DNA of 64,000 nt from Tupaia tana (Eukaryota; Chordata; Mammalia; Scandentia; Tupaiidae). The stretch's first letter is position 1. Every line of letters begins with the position of its first letter. The position numbers and the translations under genes were made by a program. The stretch lies in the NCBI GenBank assembly GCA_026018925.1, contig JAKSZU010000008.1, positions 63,387,027 to 63,451,026 on the forward strand. Direction: 5' to 3'. Positions 1-13,170 of the stretch are shown in pieces. The notes under the pieces are model-generated. The model saw nothing but the letters and a program-made list of their open reading frames with translations. It did not search any database and had not been told where the DNA came from.

Positions 1-414
1 TGGAGTAAGGGTAACGGTAGCTATTCCTCAGCAAGCAACCTCTTCCATGTGCTGTCTTCCTTCCCTACACGTGAGCCATACTAACCCATGCCCTGGAACA
101 CAACTGCAAGCAAACAATTGAAAGAATATAATAATCATTATCATGATTATCAAACAGAACATGAAAACTTATCAGCTATTCTTTTTCAGGACTGTTATTA
201 TCACCACCTCATGAATTAATTACAGCATTTAAAATTTTTCTACAACCACTTACTTTAAGAGGCTATACAAAATATTATCTTTCTTACATACTATGAGTTC
301 CTGTGATTAGCTTTCAAAATTACCAACATAATCAATAACACCAAGATTTAGTTCCATTTTCTTAGGAAAAGCAATTTTGATGATGATGCTGGTGAAGAAA
401 ATAATAATTATAAT

Positions 415-652
415 AATGGCAGCATCTTACACTTACTTAATCCTTCCCATATGCCAAGTGTTGGTTTAAGCACTTTACATATTTTAATTCATTTATTGTT
501 CACCACAACCAAATAAAAGAAGTGCTATTATCATTCCCATTTTTAAAGTAGGGGGAAAAAGCACTGAGAAGTTAAGTAACTTGCCAAGGTCACAAGCTAG
601 TAAGGCTGTCTGGCTCTGTCCGTGTTCTTCACTACTACACTATTCTGTCTGT
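415..652 (+). repeat. MIR SINE
   Basis: Classic MIR order: an ATGCCAAGTGTTGG-type block, AAGCACTTTACATATTTTAA, then AAGTAACTTGCCAAGGTCAC and CTAGTAAG. Confidence 0.85.
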
Positions 653-1929
653 CTGAAAAAAATACATGTAAAGGACTTTTACCCAGTGACCAGAATATAT
701 AAATACCGTTCTTAGCTGCTACCTAAAGAGAAAGAACTCATACAATTTCAGTTATAAAATAATTTCCAAACCACCATTTACATACCTGGTCAAGATAACC
801 CTTTCGGCACAAATGCATTTTTACGTTTTAAAATTAGCACATTTTACCATCCAAGCGAGGATAAGAAACATACAAAGCCATACATAATACACCACAGACT
901 AGATAACAAATCTTTCCAAAGGGACTGAGAACATTATTCAAAAAAGAGATCGTTTAATCAAGTACAAAAAAGTCCTGTTTTTAAACCAATGACACTACCT
1001 ACACCAAACTATAATTATCTCTTGAAACACAAAATGGTAATTAAATGCAACAAATTCAATGGAAGAACAATACTAGTCTGTGCATTAAATACTGAAACTA
1101 TGTACAGAAAGTATATCTAGCTATTTCCCTAGACCTTTGCTATATTACTGCTTGATGACTTAGTGATATATTTAACAGGTTATTTATATGATCTGGTTGG
1201 TTGGACAACTTACAAATACTACTCTCAAATCTTTCACATACATGAATATAATTAAACAGAATATGTGAAAATATAAAATATTTTTAAAGGATATTTCAGA
1301 TATTTGTTTCTAATATACTAAAAAGTATCGCCAAAGTACCAAATATCTTTATAAATAAAACGCTGTGTGCTTTAAAACTTTCTTTGAAATAAGTATGTTT
1401 TTTAGACTCTCATGATTTCGATTCGTATGTAAGTCTTTGTAGGAGTCATATACCACTAATCAAGAACTACTTTGTGGAAAAATAGCTAATTTATCTTTTA
1501 TGCAATATTAACTTAAATTGGAAGGTTTGAGTTGCACTATAAATAAGCTAAATTCTGATTTCTAACCAAATCTGACTTTTTAAAGAATTAAGTACTGAAC
1601 AGTATTCATTAATCCTCTACTGAATAAAATAATTACTTAGACTTGATCTACTGAATATAATAAAAGAAAGTAATTTTATTAATCTAAATGATTGGTGAGT
1701 AAAGTATCTGGAATAATAAATTTGAAAGAAACATGGTAGTAATTATATGATAGAAAATTATAGTGTTATATGCTTAATTTGTTTACTTTTTTCTTCCTAT
1801 CTTTACTCCTTTGATTGAGGTGTACTTTATAAACAAAACTTTGCAGAGTTTAAGCATAGAATTCACACTGCATATACCTGTGTAACTGAATGAAGCTACA
1901 AAGTATTTCCACCATTCAGAAAATACCCT

Positions 1930-3060
1930 TGTAACCTCAACACCCTAGAGGTAACCATTGTTCTACACTGTTCTAATTTGCATCACACGGACTAGCTTGA
2001 TAGTTTTAGAACTCTACATTCCATGTGATGGAATTACACAGCATATATTTTTTTTGTCTGTAGTTTCTTTCACACCATGTTTTTTTGGCCAAAGGGTGCT
2101 TCTGCTTATGGGAAAGAGAAGGGAGGTGGGGAAAGGATGGGAGTAAGAAAGCAAACCCCCATGGGGCTGGGCACACCATAATCCCTTGTCCATTTTCTCC
2201 CTCCTTTCAGGATTTTGGGTACTCACACGTAAGTGCCCAGTGTGTTTCTCAAGCCACTAGGTCTCCGGGACTTGACCTGTACAATGGGCCGTCTAGGATC
2301 CAGCCATGTAACTACCATGCTATGGGCTGGCCCCACACTCCACATTTCTGATTCACTGATTTACTACTGTGTTTATTAATAGTTCATTCGTTCTTTCTTT
2401 CTTTTTTTTGGGTAGAACAGTATTCTATTGTACAAATAAATCACATATATTTATTATTACATTATTATTCAGTTTTTCATCAGTATTAGAGTTGTTTCCA
2501 GTTTTGGCTTTTATAAATTAAGCTGCATAAATATACCTCTACTATTTTTTTGGCTCTTTTTTCTTTGTTTGTTGTTTAAACATGTATTTTCATTTCTCTT
2601 GGGTAAAGATGTGGAATAAAATGGTTAGGTTACAAGTAGGTATATGTTTAAGTAATAAAAAGCTGCTGAGTAGCTTGCCAGCTTGGACTGTATCATTTTA
2701 TATTAGCAGAGCACAAGCTGCTGGTCCACATCCTCACTAACATTTAATATATTTTAAGTTTTAGCCATACATTGGTATCTCATTATAGCTTTAATTTTCC
2801 AAATCACTAATGATGATTGCTTTTTCATGTGCTTATCAGCTATTTATATGTTTTCTACTGTGATATGTCTATTCAAATCATTTGACCATTTTTAAAATTG
2901 GGCTGTCAGGGGTTCTATTATACATTGACAATGCAAATAATTTGATCTCAGGACTTTTCCCAATTCACAGCTTGCCTTTTTACACTTAGTATCTTTAGAA
3001 AAGCAGAAAATTTAATTTTGATGTGCATAAAATGTTTGTTTTGATTAGCGTGCAACTTAC
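1930..3060 (-). mobile_element. Old L1 (L1M-type) 3' end, antisense, with nested SINE
   Basis: Antisense ancient L1 3' end: CAGTTTTTCATCAGTATTAG and the block from about 2400 to 2900. A SINE splits it at 2078-2332. Confidence 0.7.
2078..2332 (-). mobile_element. tRNA-derived SINE, old copy
   Basis: The complement starts GGGGCCAGCCC; the body lacks the sharp motifs of young copies. Inserted in an antisense L1. Confidence 0.75.
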
Positions 3061-3348
3061 TGTGTATTTATTTTCATTTTTGTTTGTGTGTATGTTGAAC
3101 ACACAATCTACAGAGGAAATGTAAATGGCCAACTTAGATAAGAAACAAAATTTATTCAACATAAAATTTTCAAAGAAATATTATTCTACTTATAAGAATT
3201 TATCCTTTATAAATATTTCTACATGTGAAATTTCATACATACACATACAAACCCACGAGTACACATAAAAGTTATTCACTATAGCAAAAGATTGGAAACA
3301 ATGTAAATGTCCAATAAGAGAGGATCAATGTTTTAAAATGATGGTACA

Positions 3349-3613
3349 GGGACCAGCAGTTAGCGTAATGGCTACGTCGCAGGACTCCCACGTAGTCGGC
3401 CGCGGTTCACGTCCCGGACCTGGTGACTTAGAACTCACAACAGGCGCGTGTGCGTGCGTGCCCAAGATCCCAAGAAGAGAATGGAGGAGAAGGGATTGCA
3501 GCGTGACCATCCCCCCTGGGGGGTGATTTCTCGCTTTCTGTCTCTGTTTCTCTCTGTCTGGCAAGCACACGCGCCCTATAGCAAAAACCTCTCCAAAGGA
3601 AAAAAAAAAAAAG
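3349..3613 (+). mobile_element. Full-length young tRNA-derived SINE
   Basis: GGGACCAGCAGTTAGCGTAA head with box A-like and box B-like (GGTTCACGTCC) parts, unique body, CCCTATAGCAAAAACCTC and A tail. Perfect 16-bp target duplication at 3333-3348 and 3614-3629. Confidence 0.92.
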
Positions 3614-3855
3614 TTAAAATGATGGTACATATCAGAGAGTAAAATATATAAAGTCATAAGAAAGGATTAAAAAAATCACTTAATGTATTCCCTTATGGTT
3701 AGATCTCCAAGATTTATTGCTGAAGGTAAACAAATGCAAGCTGAATAGTGTCTTTGTGTTAAAAATCTTGGATGACAGTGGGAATGAGTGAAAAGAGAAT
3801 TCTCACTAACCTTTTAGAAATTTAAAATTTTAAAAGAATGGGAATGTATTATTTA

Positions 3856-4122
3856 GGGGCCAGCAGTTAGCGTAATGGCTATGTCACTGGACTCCAATGT
3901 AGTTGACCGCAGTTCGCGTCTTGTACCCAGTGGCTTAAAACTCACACCGGGCGCGTGTGCGTGCATGCCCAAGATCCCGAGAGGAGAATGGAGGAGAAGG
4001 GACTGTGGTGTGGCCATACCCCCTGGGGGGTGATTTCTCGTTTTCTGTCTCTCTGTCTCTGTCTGTCTGGCGAGCGCACGTGCCCTATAGCAAAATCCTC
4101 TCCCCCCGCCCCCAAAAAAAGG
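3856..4122 (+). mobile_element. Full-length tRNA-derived SINE
   Basis: Same family. An 18-bp target duplication (one mismatch) lies at 3838-3855 and 4123-4140. Confidence 0.9.
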
Positions 4123-4193
4123 ATGGGAATGTATTATCTAGTCAGTAAATTAAAGGTAACAAAAATATTATTTCTATTAAAAAAAAAACTTTA

Positions 4194-4451
4194 GGGACCA
4201 GCAGTTAGCGTAATGGCTATGTTGCTGGACTCCCACGTAGTCGACTGCGGTTCAAGTCCCGGACCCGGCGGCTTAAACTCACGCTGGGTGCATGTGCGTG
4301 CGTGCCTAAGGTCCCGAGAGGAGAATGGAGGAGAAGGGATTGAGGCGTGGCCATTCCCCCTGGGGGGTGATTTCTCGCTTTCTGTCTCTCTGTCTGTCTG
4401 GCGAGTGCACGTGCCTTATAGCAAAAACCTCTCCAAAAAAAAAAAAAAAAA
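4194..4451 (+). mobile_element. Full-length young tRNA-derived SINE
   Basis: Same family, with box B GGTTCAAGTCC. The target duplication is A-rich and ends in ACTTTA. It lies 71 bp from the previous copy. Confidence 0.9.
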
Positions 4452-4568
4452 ACTTTAAAAGTACAAATTAAAATAAACATTTTTACCTGTTATTATTGCT
4501 ATCATTATATCTAAAGTTGGTAATAAAAAGTATTACCGCATACTGTAAGTGACATTTATACTAGTATC

Positions 4569-4744
4569 TTTTTTTAAGTCTTTATTTTTTGTTTATTTAT
4601 TTATTTACTTATTTTGATTTGACCAGAGAGGAACAGAGTGAAATAGAGAGGGGAAGCAAGAAAGCAAGCTGCCCAGTCCAGGACTCGATCCAGTTGGCTA
4701 TGTGAGTCCAACACCTTTGACCACCACGCCACTTGCCTGCCCCT
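4569..4744 (-). mobile_element. Short-form tRNA-derived SINE
   Basis: Antisense copy of the form without the long body: tRNA head, short linker, TTTGACCAGAGAG and a TTTA-rich tail. This form is more diverged than the long form. Confidence 0.8.
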
Positions 4745-4880
4745 ATTCCAGTATCTTTAACCTTAACAGCAATTATGCTGTTTGACAAAGTAATTCCATT
4801 TTATTTTATCTTAAAAATAATCACGTCCTCTGGCAATTAAAAAAACAAAATTTTATATATATGTAAAAGACTAAAAATAC

Positions 4881-5085
4881 CTATTATTGTCTTTAATTAT
4901 CCATGTACTGCTTTCATGATCAATAGAGGAATAAAGCTTTCCTTCCAAAAACTGGTGATTTTTCAGAACGATATTGATATGATCAGGAGAAAACTGTACT
5001 TGGATGTCTTCCTTACTACAGCCTTCTGGAAGCTGTATTGTTACTGTCAAATCTTCTTCCGTCTGTTGCCAATAATACAGAGGTT
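4881..5085 (-). CDS. NUDCD1: NUDCD1 coding exon 6 (start of CS domain)
   Basis: 205 bp, phase 1 to 2. The acceptor is CCCAGTAG|AA; it encodes (E)[18 protein letters not shown], then a CS-fold beta-strand pattern through [20 protein letters not shown] and KDNN. The donor is AATAG|GTATTT. The YYWQQTEDDLTVTI start is typical of NudC-type CS domains. No longer minus-strand frame reveals it because it has no in-frame ATG. Confidence 0.93.
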
Positions 5086-8000
5086 CTACTGGGAAAAGAA
5101 AAATGAATTATGTAATAAGAAATTAGAGACCAGAACATACAAAATACCTATCTAAAAGAATCTTAGCATGGTTTTTAGTGTTCATCTCACCAAAACATTG
5201 TAAATTTACTTATAAACAAACAGATTTCTTTGGGAAATTTTTAATCAAAGAATTGCAGCAATAGCACTTGACATGGAATTTCCTCTTTAAGACTTACCTA
5301 ATGCTCTAGGAAATAAACACATAAAATACTAATGAGAGCAATCCTTTATTCCCATTCCTTCCCTCTTTCCTACCCTTACTCCCTTTTTACATACCCCCCA
5401 TACACGTATACATGCACATAAACACAGATGCACACACACACAGAGTAGATTCCTAGATCTGAAGAATATAAAACATGTCTCTCACACAAAATCTAGCAAA
5501 GCCCTTTATATACAAATAAGTCAATGGTAACTTTTACAAATAATAGGAATAAAAGGAATTTTCAGAATAACATGTCTTTCAGTACAAAGACCATTTACCC
5601 CACAAAGATGTACAATAATTAAATGTAAATAAACTACAGAATTTTAAAAAATGTTTTAGTAAGTTCATAGAAGGAGACTAAAACGCAAGCGAGTGTTTTC
5701 TGATCATGTCCTCACTAAAACTACACAGCTAAATTTCTGTACTGTTGACTGCTTTGAAGTGCCTTTTTATGCCTTTAGAGATTGTATTGTAGGTATTTAA
5801 AAATATATATTATTCATATTATTAAGACAATATCAAGTAGTCAACAGACAATACAAGTCTTTATGAGGTTTACAGAAAATGAAACCAATGTCCATATACA
5901 GAAGTGTTGAGACCAGCAATTGGCGTAATGGTTACATCGCTGGACTCCCATGTAGTCGACCGTGCTTCGAGTCCCAGATCTGGTGGCTTAAACTCACGCC
6001 AGGAGCAAGTGTGTGCATCCAAGATCCCAAGAAGAGAATGGAGGAGAAGAGATTGCGGCGTGGCCATCCTCCCTGGGAGGTGATTTCTCACTTTCTGTCT
6101 CTCTGTCTCTGTCTGTCTGGCGATCACAAGAGCCCTATAGCAAAAACCTCCCCCCCCCCCCCAAAAAAAAGAAGTGTTAAACATGCTAATTAACTATGAT
6201 TTTCTTTTAAATTATAACATTTTTTGTTTCTTTTTGTGACAATCCTATGACAAAATAAATTAATAAATTCGGGAAGAATTCTTGAATTGAAAAACAAGAA
6301 AAATAATACCTGGACTAGTAGCTAGTGATTTAAACATGCTGTGTCCCATTTATGCTGCAATCTGTCTTAGAACTACATGGTCCTATGGGGCCGGCAGGTG
6401 GCATGTAGTTAAAAACGCTGGACTCCCATGTGGCTGACTGTGGTTCAATTCTCAGACTTGGCAGCTTGCTGTCTCACTTTCTCTCTCTCTCTGTCTTTCT
6501 CTGGTCAAATTCAAGCAAATAATAATAATAAATAAAGTTAAACAAGATAAAATAATTCTTAAAAAAATAAAGAACTACTTGGTTCTAGCTATCAAAGCAG
6601 AATGGTTCCAAAGAGTAAGACATTCATTCATTCTTTCCCAATTTCACCTAAGGAGTTTTAAATGTCACATAGTCTGGGTATATCAACAGCTACTCTGGCT
6701 GAGCTATAACAGAATTTAACATTACAATGGGGACAACAGTGAAATTTATTCAGAAAGGAATCTTAGCGAATCTAACAAAAAACACATCACAAATGAGTAA
6801 ACCAAGATCTTAGGCTAAATAAAAAAGTACTTGCCACCAAGTACTATTTTTTTCTGTATTCATACATTCATAAACTTGGGAGAACATTGTTTTCAAATTT
6901 TGACTACCTTAATATTTCCATATACTTTTCAAAGAATTCAGTTCGTAACAAGCTTATGAAAATAGCAAAACTAATTTTTATTTTAAATTACTAAGTTGTT
7001 TAACAGTGTAGATTCAAACATTAGGAGGGTAATTGTTAAATACTGTAAAAATCTGTTAAGCAAAATATTCAATTCCTTGGCTATAAACGTCAGAATATGA
7101 TAACTTTGAAAGAGTACAAATCTGTCACACATATAAATTTCTTGGCCCAGCTGATAGCAAACAAGACTATGTAAAACAGGAAGCCACACGTGGACCACTG
7201 TCCCAGGCCAAGTTGGCACTCACACATGGCCCGGATCCTGGTGTGGATCTTGGCATGATGGACCCCATGGGAAGTGCTTCTCTCTCTCTCTCTCTCTCTC
7301 TGTCTCTGTCTCTCTGTCTCTCTGTCTCTCTTTCATGTGTACATGAGCTCTACCAAGAATAAATTCAAAGAAAAAATGAGAAAATTTTTTTTAAAAAAAA
7401 ACCTTGTTAAAGGAACCAGCAATTAGCGTAATGGCTATGTCGCTGGACTCCCACGTAGTCGACCGCGGTTCGCGTCCCGGACCCGGTGGCTTAAAACTCA
7501 CACGGGGCGCATGTGCATGCGTGCCCAAGATCCCGAGAGGAGAATGGAGGAGAAGGGATTGCGGCGTGACCATCCCCTCTGGGGGGTGATTTCTCACTTT
7601 CTGTCTCTATGTCTCTCACTGTCTGTCTGGCGAGCGCACGCGTCCTATAGTAAAAACCTCTCCCACCCCCAAAAAAAATACCTTGTTAATTGTTTCATTC
7701 TAAAACATGACCTTTATCCATTCATTCAACATTGAGACAACAGGGAGTTTGCACACAAGAAACTTGCTTTCCGTTTAGTCTGACAGATAAGAACATATAC
7801 ATTAATGTCCACTAGCTTATTTTATAAGAAGTAACAGCTTCAGTACTTATCACACTGGCTTCTCAAACACAAATAGATATTATTTACTTATTCAATAAGT
7901 ACTTATAAAACATCTAATCAAAGTAAGCTAATAACATTTTTAAAAAACATTTTTGATAATTGCTGAATTATTAAATTAAACCAGTTTATACTATTTGGGT

Positions 8001-11000
8001 GAGGTACTTGACAAAAGGCTCTTGTGGAAAATATAAAATAAAGAAAAATTAATTATCTATCTTGCCCTCAAAGAACTTATAACCAAACTGGGAAAACAAA
8101 ACAGATATATAAATATGAATATACATAAATATATGCAAACTCTGAAGATTTAAAGTACAATTACCTTTGATTTCCTCTGGCATGTCTTTTTCCATATTTT
8201 CTTCAACATCTTGGTCTACCTGTACACAGTTGAAGGACTTATAGGAGACAACCATTAGACCATTTCCATCAGGCTCGATAGCAGCATAATGTGGCACGGA
8301 CTTTCCGCGGAGAATATCACGCTTACTAATTTCATATTTTGTATTATCTGTAACAAAATAAGACATTTTAGACTATCATATTACAAAGAAAACTACAATA
8401 TAAAAACATTCTGAAAATATTTACATATTAATTATAGCTAAAATAAGTAAATATTTAAATATACTTCTAAAAGGCACACTATTAGAAGGCTTTTCTTTTT
8501 TTTTTTTTTTTTTTTAAGAGGTTTTTGCTATAGGGCGCATGCACTCGCCAGACAACAGAAAGCGAGAAATCACCCCCCCGAGGGGATGGCCACGCCGCAA
8601 TCCCTTCTCCTCCATTCTCCTCTTGGGATCTTGGGCATGCATAGACACGAGCCCGGCGTGAGTTTTAAGCCACCAGGTCCAGGACGTGAACCGCGGTCGA
8701 CTATATGGGAGTCCAGCGACATAGCCATTACGCGAACTGCTGGTCCCTAGAAGGCTTTTCATAAGGATAAAAATTTACAACCTAATTTTCTGTGAATAAG
8801 TCTCTACTTTAAAATACTGGGTCCTATAAGTTTATGCTACATTGTGTTGTCCATTGTAGTAGCCACTGGCCACAATTGCCTACAGATTATAATTAAGCAA
8901 CATTCAAAATTCAATTCCTCAGTCCACTGGCCACATACATAGTAACACATGGCTAACAGCTATTGCAGTGAATAACATGTATAAAACATGTTCGCCTTGC
9001 AGATATTTCTATTGGATAATAGTGCTCTAGACCTTCAAAGTGACTGATTTACCTGGAACATCAGCCTCTGAAGGACCTACCTTCCCCTTGACTACAGACT
9101 GTCTACCTTCCCAGCAGGTAAATGACAGGTATCTTCTGAAAAGAGCCATAAATTGAAGATAAGAGAAAAAGTATGATGTAGACTATCTTTATGGCTATTA
9201 TAAATATGGATGAAGGGTTTTCTGAAAATAAAAAAATATATAGAACTGATTTTTGTAATACTCAGAGAAAGAATTACATGCCTATTATCGTCAAACATAA
9301 ATAGTGGTAGTTTTTCTCTCTCTGGTGAGTGTACATGCCCTATAGCAAACTAAAAAAAAAAAAGAAAAACAAAACAAAAGTACTCAACTATTTCAGCTGA
9401 GTTCATATCTATACTTATATTGTTACTCTATTAAAGTGGGCTGTACTTGTAAACTTCATCCTGAGTGGTCAAAAACATAATTCAACATCACATTATTATG
9501 AGTAAGATATAATAATACAATCTACTCTAAAATGTCTTGTCATTGTTTTTACACTAATTCCTAACCTACAGTCATACATTTAATTCATACATACTTAAGG
9601 AAAAAGATGGTAATTTCATGAATGATTTAAAAACTTCTACACTTCCTCCACAGGTCTATGTATGGCAAACAATATTACCTGCCTTTTAAAAGCCAAAGTT
9701 AAGATACTTTTTTTTTTTTTTTTTAACTTTTGCCAGAGGACATGTGCATTCATCAGAGAGTAACAGATAAAGAGAGGGAGGAAAAGGGAGGGAAATTGAG
9801 GTAGCACCCCCCCCACCACGGGGAACTATCACATTGTACTCTCTTCTCTTCCCCCTCCTCCTTTTGAGAATTTGGGCATGTATGCACATGCACCTGGCAT
9901 GTTTCTCAAGCTACTAGGTTTGGGATGCAAACTGCCTAGCTGGCCATGCGGGATCTAGCAGCATTAAAGCCACGAGCTGGCCTAACGCTATCTATATTTT
10001 ATATAGAGGGTTTTCCTAACATGTGGAACAGAAAATAACGAGCAGTCTCAAAAAGTGGATTATATGGTTAAATGACTTGGGTTAAAAATTGTATTTTTTA
10101 AAAAAATTCAGTCATTGTCATTATTTTATATTTTTGAAGTTGACTGGAGAGAGATGGAAATTGAGAAAGCAAGCTTCCAGGTTCAGGACTCAAACCGTGG
10201 TCAGCCATGTGGGAGTCCAGTCAACTCTAGCCACCACACTACCTGCCAACCTACATTTTGGTTTTTACTCAAAGGTTTTAGAAACTTTAATATGCTTTAT
10301 GTGTAATGGGAATATTGTGTATCCACAATTTCAAATTTATCTGACCTCAAAATAAAATTTATCAAAGGTTTCACTCAACACAGTTTGGAAAAGTACTGCT
10401 CTGTTGTATTAACTGACAAATCAAAATTAAGTTGACACCACTATATTAGTAATAGCTATGAGGGAAAAGCAGTGAGACATTAAGAAGGAATAAAATAGCT
10501 GACACCACAAAGATCATTAATATTTTTACAATTATAATCCTGGGAGAGAAAAAGAAGGGTGAATCTAAATAGATCGGTCCAGTTGAGGCCAGAAAACAAA
10601 GTTTATGGGGGTAGAAATGATGGAGAGTGTTATTTTGAGACAATCTGAGAGATTACTGAGGACTGAGCTACCAAGGCTATGACAGAACCAAGTGCCTTGG
10701 GGAAGGGAATCAGGAATACCCTGATTGCTCCTATAAGATATTGAATTATACTTAAGAAAAATTAAAACTTCTATTATGTACAGAAGGAGTCTGAAAACTA
10801 CATACTAAGAGTCAAAGATGAATCTAGGCCTATTTTTCTAGAGCCTGTGAGCTGACATGAATTTTGTATTTTTAAGTGGTTAAAAAGATAAATATTTAAA
10901 TAGGTGTAAAAATTACATGAAACTCAAATTTTAATGTATGTAAATAAAGTATTATTGGAACACAGCCACGTTCATTCATTTCTGTATTGTCTACGGCCGC

Positions 11001-13124
11001 TTATACACCACAACAGCATGGCTGAAGAGCCTTAATATAGATCAAGTGGTTATCACCTGGCCCTTCACAGAAAGTTCCCCAATACCTAACATAAACTTTT
11101 AAATTAATGTGTTCTTCCAGAGATGAAACTATAACACTGGGAAAAAGAAAAAATAAGCAGAACAGATTTAATTTACATTAAATACTTTAAAGAACAAACC
11201 TAAGGGGTTTAATCAGCTTACTTACAAAGTATTTTCTTACTTATAAGCTATTCACATATGTAAGTTGTTTACACATACACACACATATATATAAACATAT
11301 ATGAGGGGACTTCAAAACCTGTATGGAAATATGGAATTTAAATACAAGTTTATTTTGGTGCAAAAATACTGAAGTTCTTTTCAACTGTCATCTATTATGG
11401 ACTCAAAGGGAAAGCCCTCTTAAGAAAAAATTATATAGAGCCTTTATCAGATTGGAAATGAGTAGCCCAGCAGCTATGGTAAAACTGAAGTAAAATTAAC
11501 TTAATTATAAATGAGTTAAGCAACAAAAATTATTGAGAAAAATAGCAGACATCAGAAAAACGAGCTCCACAGGTTATCAAATATAAGGGGAAAAAAATTG
11601 GTGACTCAGTAAGAACTAAGCATCAGCAAGGAATAAACTCACGCCATTGACAAATTCCTAATTAACACATGAGGAAGTAATTTTTTTTTTTTATTTTTGG
11701 AGAGGTTTTCGCTATTGAGCGTGTGCGCTCGCCAGACAGATAGAGAGAGACATAGAGACAGAAAGCGAGAAATCACCCCCCAGAGGGGATGGTCACGCCG
11801 CAATCCCTTCTCCTCCATTCTCCTCTCGGGATCTTGGGCACGCACGCACACGTGCCCGGTGTGAGTTTTAAGCCACCGGGTCCGGGACACGAACCGCAGT
11901 CGACTACGTGGGAGTCCAGTGACATAGCCGTTACGCTAACTGCTGGTTCCCAAGGAAGTAATTTTTAATGTCACATTAAAAGACTGAAACAGACCAAGGT
12001 TCAGAACTGTCTTATACATCAGGTGAGAAAAAAATAAGTTTTCCTGACCCCAGAAACAAATACAAAGTTTGAGTCAATTTAAAATATATCATACTTGTGA
12101 TTGTATGAAATATAGGTATTCATTTCCATCTAGGTATTTATATTTATTTATATTTAAATCACACTGTAACTTATCATTGATTTGAATTTAGTTTTATATT
12201 TAAATTTTGTGTTTCACAAGAATCTATGTACTTGATCACTCTTGTATATATTAAAAATATACACTAAATTCTTCAAAAATTATATAGTAATGTCTCCTTT
12301 TATACAAAAGGCCTAATTGCTATGGAAGCACATTCTGATTTTTTTCAAAAATGCGTAACTTGGAGAAGAATTACAGATACACATTCCACTGGGGTGGCAG
12401 GTACTAGAATCACAACAACGTCCAAGAAAAAGCAAACAGCATTATTTCAAAACCTACTAAAGGATGGCAACCACTAGAGTGGGATTCAGAATTTATTTTA
12501 CCTTTATTTTTCTTACTGATAGTGACCCATTCTAAAGAAACATAGAAACCGCTTCCTTTCAGATCCAATTCCTCTTTTTCTATTCGAAGAAGTAGAGTTG
12601 CTATGGAATGTTCTTCAGCTTTTAGCAATGAGATACTATGGATTATGATAAATGGATTCCCAAGCTCTTCATTAAACATTATCTAGAAAAAAAGTTACAC
12701 GCACGTAAAAATGTACATATACATGAATACAGATATCCCATAAAGAATTCTGACAATCCAACAGATATTTTGGTACTACCTACTATAAGGAATGAAAAAA
12801 ATAAAAGGTCTTTAAGTAATGTTCCTAGAAGAAGAAGAAGAAGAAAAAAGCCTATTTGTATAACAGAGAAAACTGATCAGTATTATTGGCTTAAATACTG
12901 AAAACAACAGAGCATTCAAAAAAAGAAAATGTTTTTTCTCTCCAAGATAAGCATTAAAAAAAGTGCTCTACACAAAAAAGAGAGGACATAGGTGGTCAGT
13001 GTTCACTCTTCCACCCCTTCCCGTCTCATATATGATCTCTTTCAGATTTCTTCTTCTTGGTTTCTGAATACTATGGGCGTAAACAGGTGTATCCAAATGC
13101 TCTGCTCTTTTCCTACTGCTTTTG

Positions 13125-13170
<46 letters not shown>

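Larger units (their letters stand above)
3130..4193 (+). mobile_element. Old L1 (L1M-type) 3' segment, split by two SINEs
   Basis: GATTGGAAACAATGTAAATG and TCCAATAAGAG are the usual L1 near-3' block; it resumes after the SINEs at 3614-3855 and 4123-4193. Confidence 0.6.
1..4880 (-). other. NUDCD1: NUDCD1 intron 6 (partial)
   Basis: No exon found here. It holds a MIR (415-652), two old L1 3'-end segments in opposite orientation, and five SINEs. 1-410 and 653-1900 are AT-rich with nothing recognised. Confidence 0.8.
5086..8164 (-). other. NUDCD1: NUDCD1 intron 5
   Basis: Repeat content: three SINEs and one unidentified CT-rich element. The remainder is AT-rich unique sequence in which I see no gene. 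Confidence 0.8.
8348..12501 (-). other. NUDCD1: NUDCD1 intron 4
   Basis: Contains five SINE copies or fragments and two hAT-type fossils. 12000-12400 is AT-rich with nothing recognised. Confidence 0.8.

Noticed and set aside
3349-3420. tRNA gene-like head with box A and box B
   Set aside because: It repeats throughout the window attached to a SINE body and A tail and does not fold into a clean cloverleaf by eye; it is a SINE promoter, not a tRNA gene.
11300-11370. GAGGGGACTTCAAAACCTGT and TTTTGGTGCAAAAATACTG as a possible mariner-type fragment
   Set aside because: Only a short resemblance, with no second terminal repeat; not enough to call.
12823-12848. Short direct repeats (AAG)n as a possible array
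   Set aside because: Simple microsatellite; CRISPR arrays are not expected in a mammal, and there are no spacer-repeat units.
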